64,000 nucleotides of DNA from Saccharum officinarum (Eukaryota > Streptophyta > Magnoliopsida > Poales > Poaceae): contig CM036160.1 in assembly GCA_020631735.1 (NCBI GenBank), positions 113,132,680-113,196,679 on the forward strand, in the 5' to 3' direction. Below the pieces are notes generated by a model, which saw only the letters and a program-made list of their open reading frames with translations, ran no database searches and was not told where the DNA came from. This document shows, one piece after another, positions 43,878 through 59,083 of this stretch (positions within the stretch are counted from its first letter, which is position 1; each line of letters begins with the position of its first letter). Position numbers and translations under genes: made by a program.

Positions 43878-44440
43878 CGATCGAGCGACAGGGCCCTCCC
43901 ACGAGAAGAAATGGGCTGTAGAAGCTTTTCTTACCGAGCCGAGGCCATTCCTGTCCATGTGCGTGTGCAGGTGCACCGCCCCGTCCGAAAGAAAACATAA
44001 TGGGCCTGAGGCTGAGGGAGGAGGAAGGCCGGCTGCAGCATGCATGTCGCCGCTGGTCCTTGTCCCTGACCCCGGCGGAACGGCATCTATCGGCTCGTGT
44101 CGTGCCGTGCGCGGGCCGGGGGCATCCATAGGGACGGGAAGACCGACCCTATACACATCAGGTCAGGTGCGTGCGGTCGATCGTGCGGACCGCCGCGGTA
44201 CGTGTCCGCGGGAGCAGCTACCATTGCATCGGTTCCTGCTGCTGCGCGGCTCCGTCCCAATCTCCGGATCGAGAGACCGGCGGCAACGGAGGCCCGGGGA
44301 CACGTACGACGGCATGAGTGGCGAATGCATGCGTGCGTGCTACGTAGCTACTACTGCGACGTATGGCGACCGGAAAGATTGACGGATGGCGACCGGCATG
44401 GCCGCGCCACCGCGCGCGAATTGAATCCTGCAGGCTGGTG
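43878..44440. other. GC-rich sequence right of the MULE, no gene seen
   Basis: Overlapping ORFs in both directions (up to 141 codons at 43957-44382) without recognisable domains. Confidence 0.4.
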
Positions 44441-44640
44441 ATACGGATCGCTCCTGCCTCCTGGTGGGGCAGTGCATGGGCGCGCTCATCGACGTCACGC
44501 GGCAGCGCGGGACTTGAATGGATCTGCTGCTCACACGTAAGGCAACTAGGCATGCGTGTATCAACCTGGCCGCACCGATCATGCATGCATACTGTGCTTC
44601 TCCCTACCGTGCATGTGCGGACCGATGTGGCTGTGCTGCG
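44441..44640. repeat. Dispersed repeat copy B (partner at 25111-25325)
   Basis: Same orientation as copy A; shares ggatctgctgctcacacgta and gtgcttctccctaccgtgca. 19 kb separates the copies. Confidence 0.75.
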
Positions 44641-47600
44641 GCGACTGAATCTCATCATTTCTCCTCCTATCCTTCTTCATGTGGTTATTATCTCATGAAT
44701 GGATCTGGAACTTGTAAGGGGCTCCGATCCTCTGCGCGCGCCCCATATATATATATATGGAAGCGGCTATTGCACGCACGTGCATACGTTAGTTTTATAG
44801 CACGCACACTCCAATTAAGGAAAAATAAAAAAAACCAATGCTTTTCGTTCTGGGTAGGTGGGGCAGGCACCAGCCATGTGCGTGGAAAAATGTTGCAAAA
44901 CAAGACTTTCTAAGCCCTTTTAAACACGCAAAACAAGGCTCCAGAACACTATAGCCACCATCAACAGGCTAGCTGATTCATTCCAAAAATAGAGGCAGGC
45001 CGTTTCATCCAAAAATAACTGAATTATTCTAAAATAGAGCCAGACCAATTCATCCAAATATAGCTTGTACGTACGAATATGCAAGAATATACTATTAGCT
45101 TCCTCTCAGACACTAGAATTACACATTGAACACAAAAGAAATAGAACCAACCAGATCTATTGCTACAAAGCAATTTAGTTCTTTTGCATCACCTAATAAG
45201 CAGATAGTACCACAGTTTCTACTGTATAAGCAGATCTGATCCTAATAGATAAGCAATTCAATTCTTTTGCATAAACAATTCAATTCTTTTGCATAAGCAA
45301 TTAAGCTCTCTTGCATCACAAACAGTAGTGCATTTCCTAACTAATGTTCTTACTGCACATCTTACTACCAGATGTTGTTCTTACTAGTTAAAATGGATAT
45401 ATGTTACATGCACCACTCCTATAAATATACATCTTGATGCATTAAACCTTCTTGTGTTAGTCGCTGCACATGGTTGCTCTTATAGATATAATAACATGTT
45501 TAATTTGATGTTTGATGATCTCGCACCTACAATTAAAGAGAATGACATGATAAGCACATAAATGAAGTGAGAAACTGAGCAAAAAAAAAGGTTTAAAACA
45601 ACTAAGTTGAGGACTCGCAAGCCTCAAATTTCATCTTTCTCTAAAGAAAGAGGAAACACAAGAACAATAGATTCATTAAGTTAAAAAACTGAGTTTGGAT
45701 GATAGCATGTAATGAACAAAGCTGATAGCATGTACTGAATAAAAGCTGATAGCATGTATTGAATGAAACTGATAGCATGTACTGAAACAAAACTAAAATC
45801 ATGTAGTGAACAAAACTGCATAAGTTGCTGGCCTTTTTTTTTTGCCTAATTTAGTACCATATTGTTGCCTAATGGGTTTGACTAAGTTGCTTGTTGTCAT
45901 AATATAGTAACACACATTTATTGTTTTGCATGCAGGTCTTAAATATGGATCATAATGAGTTGCCACCAGCTTTGAAAGATGATTTCTTAGATGCATTTGA
46001 TTTGGATTATGTGACCGGCAATCCTACCTTCTCCACTCAAGTGTATGTAATGAATTTCCTCAGCCTGATGAACTGCATGTGAACCAGCAGATCTTGCCCC
46101 CTAGTAAAATGCATTGTTGCCTAACCAAAAGACTAAATTGCCTATTTAGGAGCACATTGTTGTCTAACAAAATGACTTAAATTGCCTAACAAAATGGTTG
46201 TGTTTGTCTTTTGCGTATGTGCGATCATACCTCGTTGCTGCTATTTGGACACTGGCGCACACACTCCATGAAACCTCTGCCCTCTAGGCATTGTATGAAA
46301 AACTATCCCTATAAAATGCATGCACAAAAAAGAGCTGTTATCATTACATTTGTATATAGCAGGAAGCAAAAATATTATAGTTAAAATGCCTACAATATGA
46401 CAATACAACAAGGGCAACTAGCTCAATCATGTACGCCATCTAGTATTTTCATGTATGCTTAGGAATTAGAAACTTACATGAAGAAAATATGAATAATCAG
46501 CCTACTCAGCTACAATTATTTGGCTATGGCTGCAACTTATTGCAGTTATACCTACGATATAGTCTAGTTTAATTTTGCAGCCAAAATAGCAGCAGCCAGC
46601 TGCAAAAAACTGTATTTTTTTAGGCAATTTAAATGTCATTCGTTAGACAACAATGTCTTCTTAAATAGGAAATTTTTCTATTCTAAAAAGCAAGTATAGT
46701 GTCTGTGTTTATTTGTAGCCCATAGCCCCTCAGATGACTCACTCATTTATGGCGTGCAAAAAAAAAGTACACCAATAATATAGATGACTCACTCATGATG
46801 AGCGCATAGGAAAAGGTGTTAATACAACGGAAGCCAATAACATTCAAGTAATCCCAAGGTCTATTACCTGAACAGAAAGGATCAGCATAATAGTAGAAAA
46901 AAAAGAAAGAATTATCTGTCAACAACAATATGTCACCTGCATTAGTCAGCACCCCCCTCCCAATCTCCTCACAACTCGAGAAAAAGAAATATCAGGCTTC
47001 ATAAAACCTAACACCAGCTGCCGTGCAGTCCAAACACCAGTGTCTAATTGCTAATTATTCAGCACTTAATGCTGATTATTGACACCTTCATAAAACCTAA
47101 CACCAGTAGTATTTTCTTAGGCAATTTAAGTTTGATTCGTTAGGCAATACTGTCTTCCTAAATAGGCGATTTATGTATTCTGAAAAAGCAAGTATAGTAT
47201 TGGTTTGAACTAAGCAATGCCAACTAAGCAAAGTGCATGAAAATATCGACATATCTCTCAAAAAATAGCACCACTTGCATGTCTGCTTGGAGCTCTACTT
47301 GTTCTAGCAGAACAAACATCAGGGGCAAAAACTATGAAAAAGCACACATATTACAAAGAAGTCAAAAGTATATAGCGACTTTGCACAAGCACAACGTAAA
47401 AATGTACACAAATCTGGTGACACACTTCATATGACAATGTTAATTAATCCAGACCAAAGATGAAAACCTAGCTAAACAGAATTTAGTTAAGCAACTATCA
47501 TTAGTTAATAAATTTTATATCACCATTAATCTAATATCATCAGTTAAGAAATTTAATATCACTAGTTAAGCAATTTAATATCATAACCCGCAACCTTAAC

Positions 47601-47700
47601 TACTAGATTCCAGCCTGCAAGCTGCTGCTGCATCCCAACACAACACCATTCCCGCATTGATCGACCCGAACAATAACAAACCCGATCTCGCGAGAGTTAG
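44641..47700. other. AT-rich intergenic/TE-derived DNA, one possible stray exon
   Basis: Mostly AT-rich with scattered short repeats (gatagcatgta near 45700-45790; ttgcctaa near 45840-46200). 45937-46031 reads as an open exon-like segment after a polypyrimidine-rich tgcatgcag (start MDHNELPPALKDD), followed by GT at 46041. No partner exons were found and the family is unknown. Confidence 0.35.
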
Positions 47701-47707
47701 AACCAAA

Positions 47708-48060
47708 CCTGCCCAGCGATGTTGGGATCGATGAGGCGCTCAGCCACAAGCGAGAGCAACTTCTGCTGCGACACCTCACCCTCGTCGGGGTTCAGGCTGA
47801 TCACGTTCTTCAGCAACAGCACATTACCTGCACACACGCGCACCGGTGGCATGAACAACGCGGGCAACAACCCAGGCACGTGGCAAACTCGCGCGGGTTC
47901 AAAGTCGAACGAGGGGAGGAAGGGAGCTCACAGATGGCGAGGAGCGGGCAGGGCCTGTTGTAGTTCTGGTAGACGATGGGCGTGCGTCGCCCGAGGAAGT
48001 CGACAGCCCTCGTCCCGTGCATCACCTCGGGCAGCTCGGCCGGCTGGGACAGGGACAATC
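47708..48060 (-). pseudogene. MINDY-type deubiquitinase gene fragment (two exons)
   Basis: Minus strand. Exon A (47932 to about 48046) encodes GTRAVDFLGRRTPIVYQNY and the catalytic-cysteine segment RPCPLLAIC. After a GT-AG intron (47828-47931), exon B (47708-47827) encodes NVLLLKNVISLNPDEGEVSQ and KLLSLVAERLIDPN. This is the start of the MINDY/DUF544 domain, which cleaves Lys48-linked ubiquitin chains. The Asn-Gly usually before Pro-Cys-Pro is altered to Asn-Arg. The rest of the domain (catalytic His, Gln) is absent downstream (to the left). The fragment lies in the same orientation as two other gene fragments, so it is interpreted as captured and non-functional. Exon-intron structure is kept, so capture was from DNA, not a spliced transcript. 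Confidence 0.82.
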
Positions 48061-48069
48061 TAGTTACAT

Positions 48070-49450
48070 TTCTGGTACAATACTTATAATATAGTAATAG
48101 CACATAATATGCATAGACAGAAGCTCTGAAACGCCACTGCATCCTCTGTTGCGTAAAGATGCACTAGATTGCAAAATCGAAAATCACCCTGGTCAGTTAT
48201 TCTAGGAGCAAACATTCTAGATTCTGCATCACAGAAATAAAGCACAAATTGTAGAATTATTATCATACGTTGTTAGTGGGCTTGTGGCAAAAAGTTTGTT
48301 AGCAGGCTTGCGGCCGGCCGCTAACCCGCATCGCTTGCCGCAAAAAAGTTTGTTAGCGGGCTTGCGGCCAGCCGCTAAACTATAAACTTTGCGGATAAGT
48401 TTTCCGCGGACATAACGAACTACACTGCAAAACCCGCGAGACCCGCTACACTACAACAGAAACTACGAGCAAGGATGATACAACTTTGCACTGACCATTT
48501 TAATTTTCATATCCTGCCTATATGTATTGTACGTTCTCAAATATAACAACATCAAGAAATACAGGTACAGAAACAAAGACACATATCCTGTAACAAAAGT
48601 TATTACTCAGGAAGTCCGGTGCTGATTACTAAACAAAGACATATATTCTGTAACAAAAGTTGTTACTAAACAAAGACATAACATAAGGATGCCTGTCTGC
48701 AACTCTGCATTGACTGAAACATCCAATTACCATAGGTTCATGGCCATTTCAATAACTGAAGCTTTTTTTAGTCACTGCTAATTTAGCCTGTCTTCGTGGT
48801 CTTCTGAACTGATAAAAGAGACATATATACACAACTCCCTTTCAATCGGTTTATTCTTGACTTGATGTGTTCTTCTGAATAAATTGTTCAGTATATGTTG
48901 CAAACAACTTCCGTAGCTTGTCTATGAGCTGTAGCAACAATGATTACCAGAGCTGAACAAGAGTCCTACGCAATGATCTGAAACCTAAATCATCATACAC
49001 TCATACAGTCATTCCATCAACCGGTAAATCAGCCATCAACTGGTGAACGCATCAGGTCACCCATTGCACAGGGATCGCTGGTAAATCAGCCAAATTCCTA
49101 GTGAATGAGGAGATCAGCCAAATTCCTAGTGAATGACGAGATCCTCAGTTTTTCGGCCCCGCAGGTACACCCACGAATAGAAAAACAGCAGCTCTAGCTC
49201 CGCGTCAGCAGCATTGCCCCGAACAAAGCTCAGCACCCACAAAGCCGAGCCCTCCAAAGCAAGGAATCCATCCCGAGAGGCAGACGGGCAGACGGAGACA
49301 GCATGCCTCCGTCTCCCCTATCCAGCTTGTTCCAAGCGAAGCCTCGCCCTAGATCCTGAGAACCCGTTGGCCCCGCCCCCAAATGGGGCGTCACATTGCA
49401 GCGAGGGAGGGCGAAGGAATTTGACAAATGAGAAGGCAGAACGAGGGAGG
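48070..49450. other. Sequence between captured fragments, no gene seen
   Basis: Contains a direct repeat of a 40-odd bp unit (agtttgttagc[ag]ggcttgcgg near 48292 and 48346), then AT-rich sequence. 49200-49450 is GC-rich and continuous with the captured RRM fragment, probably its intron. Confidence 0.45.
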
Positions 49451-49469
49451 GAGGTGTACGGATCCAGAC

Positions 49470-49685
49470 CTCGCGAGACCCCGGTGGCCTGTCACGGATG
49501 ACGGTGACCTCATCGACGAGGGTGACGCCGCGGAACAAGGCGGCGAGCTCGGCCTCCAACACCTGCTTCGGCACCTGCCCCACGAAAGAGCTTGACGCTC
49601 CCTGCTGCGCCCCTCCACCTTGGCGCCACCTGACGCCGCGGCGGCCGACTGGTGTGGTGGTCCCTGTCGCCGCTGTCCTCCGCCA
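49470..49685 (-). pseudogene. CELF/Bruno-like RNA-binding protein first-exon fragment, frameshifted
   Basis: The minus-strand ATG at 49685 begins MAEDSGDRD; an RRM starts with SVKLF. One extra base near 49583 shifts the frame, after which FVGQVPKQVLEAELAALF and GVTLVDEVTVIRDRPPGS continue to a GT donor at 49469. LFVGQVPK is the RNP2 motif, and the acidic-helix sequence matches plant Bruno-like (BRN/CELF) RRM1. Only the first half of one RRM is present, so it is a captured fragment. The missing RNP1 and later RRMs rule out function. Confidence 0.75.
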
Positions 49686-49744
49686 TTGGACCCGGCGGGG
49701 TGGCTAGCTAGCTAGCTGGCTAGGGTTTGCGTGGGAGTCTCAGG

Positions 49745-49889
49745 TTGACGGGGTTGGTCGCCTCTGCCCACGCGAGGATGGGCTGGGCAGGCCGGAGCCC
49801 TTGAAGAAGGCGACGACCTCCTGGCCGCGGATCCGGTCGCCGCGGTCCAGATTCGCACAGCATAAGTAAGCGTCGAAGGCCGCCTCCAT
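49745..49889 (-). pseudogene. EH-domain (EPS15-homology) gene first-exon fragment
   Basis: The minus-strand ATG at 49889 opens MEAAFDAYLCCANLDRGDRI, continuing GQEVVAFFKGSGLP. This is the start of a plant EH domain (EF-hand-like loop, endocytic adaptor family; usual form has RADLDGDGRI and VLAQIW). The match to ILAWAEATNP continues in another frame, so a frameshift follows. Only about 45 codons are present. Same strand as the MINDY and RRM fragments. Confidence 0.7.
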
Positions 49890-50640
49890 CGCACACCGAG
49901 CGGAGGGCGGGGGCAAGTGGTTGGAGAACGGGAGGGTGGGTGGGTGTCGCCGGTGACGAGGGCCTCCGGTCGGCGAGATCGGCGGGGCACGGGTCGGCGT
50001 GCGGTGAGCCTCCGGTCGCCGAGATCGGAGGGAGGGAGAGGAGAAAGGAATGAATGGATGGGAACAGAAGAAATGGATGGGGAACGAAAGGATGATAAGG
50101 AGGGAAGGTCGGACCCATCGCAGGCTGAGCGGTGCGGGTTGAGTAGAAAACGCGAGAACACCGCCAGCCCTTGGATGATGGATCGACGGTGGAAGGAGCG
50201 TGCGTGCGAGTTGATGACCGCACGCACGGCTGAAACAAAGTCTTTACCATATATATATAAGCGCTGTCTTGCAGAGACGAGTCGTCACGTTACAGACTAC
50301 AGACACCAGCACTGCAGCACATAATCGCTAGCTAGCGCGTGCTGTGGATAACGAAAGGCACTAATGCATGCCTATTGGTCGGCAAACCATATATAGCATA
50401 TAGCACAGCAGAGACGACGACGACCTCTCGCTCGCAGTATATTCGAGCATGCAGGTCGGTCAAGAACCTTGAGCTCTCATGCACCTTTGTAACCAGTCAA
50501 TAATATAAGTAAGGAAAAAAACTCTTAATGCTACCAAATGAGCTGTTCCGTCGCGTCGTCACACTGAACTGAGCAAGCCAAATTAAAACAACAAGTCGGT
50601 CTTTATTCATACGCACAAAGAAAACATATTCTACGCACAA
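49890..50640. other. Right flank of the captured-fragment cluster, no gene seen
   Basis: 49890-50240 is GC-rich with minus-strand ORFs that extend the EH fragment upstream, plausibly its 5' UTR. 50240-50640 is AT-richer with no supported feature. Confidence 0.4.
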
Positions 50641-50679
50641 GACGATTTCACATCACAATGCAAGAGATATATACAGCAA

Positions 50680-53600
50680 GCAGCTGCCGAAAGCAACAGG
50701 TGCACCAGACAATAATCAACGGCCGGCCGGTCATCTATATACAATACAACAATATAAAGCTTTGAAAGATCATCAAACCCGACTTTTCTTGTATATATAC
50801 ACAGATACGCAAAGTTCGTTTTAGCTCCCTTCTGATAAATCGATATAAAATTATTTCAAAAAGGAAAATCGATATTACATATATCGTGTGGATTGCGCGA
50901 AAGGTAATAATGCCTCTTGGATTACGACAAAACGCAAATGACCTCTCACAAGTACTCTTTCAATTCCGCTTGGAGTTGTACGTTGTTTTGGCTTTTAACT
51001 TTTGCTATATACATAGATATATACATTGTGCTTAGATACATAACACAAGTTGGCATAAAATGCCTCTTGGTTGAGAACATAACACAACAATTCTTTTTAG
51101 CCTCTAAGAGACAACAAGAAGAGCCTAAACAGAACCTTGGCACGCTTACACATGTTCTCAAAAAAAAGGAAAAAAAAGAACCTTGAGATAACAGCCCATA
51201 ATAGGAGTCATTCAGAAGTGAGTGAAGGAGGAAAAAAAAACTCATTTCTTTCATTCAGGAATGATCTCTCACAATATTTGAGTAAGTCAAAAACCTCTTG
51301 ATGGCAGACGAAACGAATGAGCTCTCACATCATGTAGCAACTGAGTATGCCAAAAATCACTTGATCTCTGTAGATACACGAAATATTCTACAGAGCAATT
51401 TGACAAGTGATAGGTACGTCACAGTCACAGCATGCTGCTGAAAGCAACACGCTAGACAATAACTAATGAATAGCCCTGCTGTACACAATAATAGAGGTTT
51501 GGAAGATCAAACCCAACTTTTCGTATACATAAAACACATATTATTAGCTCCCTTCTAAATTGTTTTTGTGGATCTTGAAAGGTACTAATTCCTCTTGGTT
51601 CATTATAAAATGATTTGTCCTAATATTTGAGCAAGTAAGAAAAAGAAATATTGACAACGAATATAAGGAAAACGAGCTCTCACAGAGTCACAATACAATC
51701 TTTTTTGGACCCACTTCATGGGGAGTTGACTAAGCCAAATAAACGGTCAATTTTGTATGTATGTAGATGCAATTTGATAAGATACAACATTGATGAAAGC
51801 AACTTACCAAACATATCATCGGCATTATTCATCGTATATGCAACATAGTTGAAAGATAAATCTCCAACTTTTCTTACCGTCATCTTTAAATTAGAAACAC
51901 AAAGCAAAAGGTGATTCTACCTCGCCCCATAGCTAGATTATCAAAGAAAGGCCGTCAAATACTTAAAATTAGAATATCTAGTTGCACAGTTAACAAAGTT
52001 TAGGAATTCAGATATGCAATTCAAGAGTTTAGGGCTGCGAATCATAACATGAGACAAGTTTAATGGTCGTTGTTACACTTTAGAAATAATCTCCAGACGC
52101 ATTTAGATCTAACACCTAGAACTTTGAATAGTAGCTTAGTCGACTAGTTTGTTGTGATGGATGTTTTAAAAGCTACACTCTCCAAACTTTGACTTGCGAA
52201 GCAAGTGGTTAGTCGATACAAACCACACACACATAATGTTAGCACCCTTTTAAATGTGCATTGTAGATCTCAAAAAGTATCATGCCTTCGTGGTTGAGAA
52301 CACGAGTACACGACACAAATCTCACAACAGTCTCTTAATGACGAACTTGCTCGCATGGATGTCAAGCCTCCAATTCAACATGGGTGCTCATATTTTTATC
52401 TCACTAACCTTTAAGTGGTATAAGCAACATGCTCGTCGCTAATGAGGTGCTTGTAGTGACTTTACTTCCACCACCTACTAGTCTAGTCTCTTAGAGGCAA
52501 GAGGCCTTCTATATGTAGAATGTGTGTATGCCTATGTTCAAAGAGGCGAATGTGCATGTGTGTATTAAATTTGAACATATGTGTATGTATTCTACTCTTT
52601 CTTTATAAAAAAAACTCTGATGCTTGAGAAAAAAACAAAATAACTATTTGATCACAAACAAAATGCAAATGGGCTCTCAAATCACATCAAAATTGAGGTT
52701 GCATTTGGTTTAGCATCTGAAAAATGTTCCCGTTGCCAAAGAGAAGAACACCGGCCAAATGGATGCAACTCCAAGTTGCTTTTCTAGAAGCAACTACTTT
52801 CATATAATACAGCTTTCGCAGGACCGTAGACCCTGTTTTTGGCTTTTAATTTCTACCTTTTCAAATGGGTGGAAATAGAGAGACGTTTTATAGTTGTTTC
52901 AAGGGAGATAGAGAGATGACATGTTTTATAATTGTTTCAATCGAACAATTTACATTTTTTTCACATCACATAGCTCACAGCAGTTTTCACAGCTCATAAT
53001 TGAACCAAACAAATGAAAACGGTCACAAATTCATGATGCACGATGTTTTGCAACTCTATAACGCGATTTCACAAGATACGCTGCAAGCTGGTGAAAGCAA
53101 CGCACCAAACAATGAGAAATGAATTGTCTTATAGAATTATAGAGTTTTGATATATCAAACCCCAACTTCTCTTATCGACCACATCTTGTTATTATTTAAC
53201 GATCAATGTCCCACCTTAGCAAAAATCAAACTAACTACACAAACCAAAATAAATAAATTATTATGTCACACTCATGATCATGCTAGTTGAACACCTTATA
53301 TATAAAAAGGGTAAATAAAAAATATTATAGCAAACGAACAATAATAGGAACGTGTGCGTCTATGTTTAAAGAGGTGAGTATACGATATATACATGAGCAT
53401 CCGTTGCTATATATTTGTTAAAGAATGATCTCTGACGTTTGAGGAAAAAAACAAATAGAGCTTTTGATGCAAACAGAACACACACAGAGATCACATGAAA
53501 ATCGAGTAAGCCAAATACAGCCACAAATCCGTGACACACACTTTATTTCGAGATGCGATGTTGTTAGAAAGTAGAGAGCGAGAGAGATCGAGTGATGCAA

Positions 53601-53860
53601 ATGATTTTCCATTGTATTCCCGATGAACAGTGTATACATATATATACAGGGCTCATGTAGACTGTTATAAGTCTAATAGAGGGATGAAAAGACATCCTTT
53701 AGATTAATCCTAATTGATTGCTAAATAATAATTCTCAACAGATTTGACAAGGGCTGCCGAAAGCAAGATGGACACCAAACACTGAGCAATCGACAATCTT
53801 CAGTATACAATAATAGAGTTTTGAAAGATGAGACCCGACCCAAACTCCTATTATCCGCAT
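50680..53860. repeat. Long-period degenerate direct repeats upstream of the CIPK gene
   Basis: A motif of about 90-100 bp, consensus roughly gctgccgaaagcaacacac then acaataatagagttttgaaa and gatcaaacccaacttttctt, recurs near 50680, 51432, 51792, 53088 and 53750 in the same orientation. Intervals contain further shared pieces (tgcctcttgg, gagctctcac). Spacing is irregular (360-1300 bp), so this is an old, eroded array. No ORF is supported. Confidence 0.65.
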
Positions 53861-54340
53861 CCTCACATTATTTTGGACAAGGATCCACGTCTCGACATTA
53901 GCAAAAGCCAAACCTGCTACGTGCATGAACACAAAAAATAAATTAAAACTACTATGCGTCCCCAAAATCATGAACCGAACGAACACCATAAAAATAAAAA
54001 TTTCAAAATACTCATGACGCGGGCCAGTCTCGCAACACCTCACATTAAAAAGGGGAAAAGATTTTTTTTTTTAAAGTAAAAACTAGGTATAGCACACGAA
54101 CGTTAGAAGCCTAGAATAATAGAGTGTGTGGGCCCTGTCGCGGGTCCCTTGCCTCCCCGATATCCATCGATGGTTGGGTATAAACCCGCGATGTTTAGCG
54201 ATGGCCGGTAGCTAGCTGCTTCCCTCCGCCCCCTCCCCACCTAGTCAGCCTCTAGTCCACCCGCGCGTCCGTCCGCCGCACGGCCGCAGCAGAGCCTCTA
54301 GTTAGTTCGACGACGACGAGGGAGCACCGGCAGCGGAGGA
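53861..54340 (+). promoter_or_regulatory. Upstream region and 5' UTR of the CIPK gene
   Basis: AT-rich to about 54115, then GC-rich leader. A stretch ggttgggtataaacccgcga near 54172 has a TATAAA-like core about 160 nt before the ATG, a plausible TATA box. Confidence 0.45.
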
Positions 54341-58623
<4,283 letters not shown>

Positions 58624-59083
58624 CAAAGAGCCCCTTACTAAATAGGCTATAGACACAGACTAACACAAACAATATACTGAATTTAAAACAGTATATTGGT
58701 CATGCACCTATTACAAATGTGCTCTCTTATGCCTTTTGTCATGAAACCTTAAGAGGCTTAGATTATGACAAATTGGCAACTGACAATGTCCCGAACTCCT
58801 AAGGGATAATATGTTGTAAACAAGTAAACTACGCATATAAGAGATTCAGAGTTACCTGGTCTCTATGTTTCTCTTATATATTGATATTGGAGTGTAAGAT
58901 TGTTTGCTTTTGAAGCACCTGGCTGACTTCCATGACTCAAGAAAGAAAGAAATTATGATATGTTGTTCGTTGAAAGAAGTCCCTTCACATGCATGTTCAA
59001 CTAAAAGAATACCTGTGAAGAACATGGATATAAGATAACAACTCCTGCACGGTGCATTTGGTACAAGTTTGAAACTTTGCCAA
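58624..59083. other. Shared 3' intergenic region between CIPK and PPR genes
   Basis: 460 bp between two convergent stop codons, AT-rich; both 3' UTRs must lie or overlap here. No repeat or ORF of note. Confidence 0.6.

Noticed and set aside
44746..44760. (AT)n tract as TATA box of a gene
   Set aside because: No coding exon follows in either direction; simple microsatellite.
45937..46040. Exon of a FAR1/FHY3-like gene
   Set aside because: Open and flanked by plausible splice sites, but about 35 codons without a diagnostic motif or partner exons; kept only as a note.
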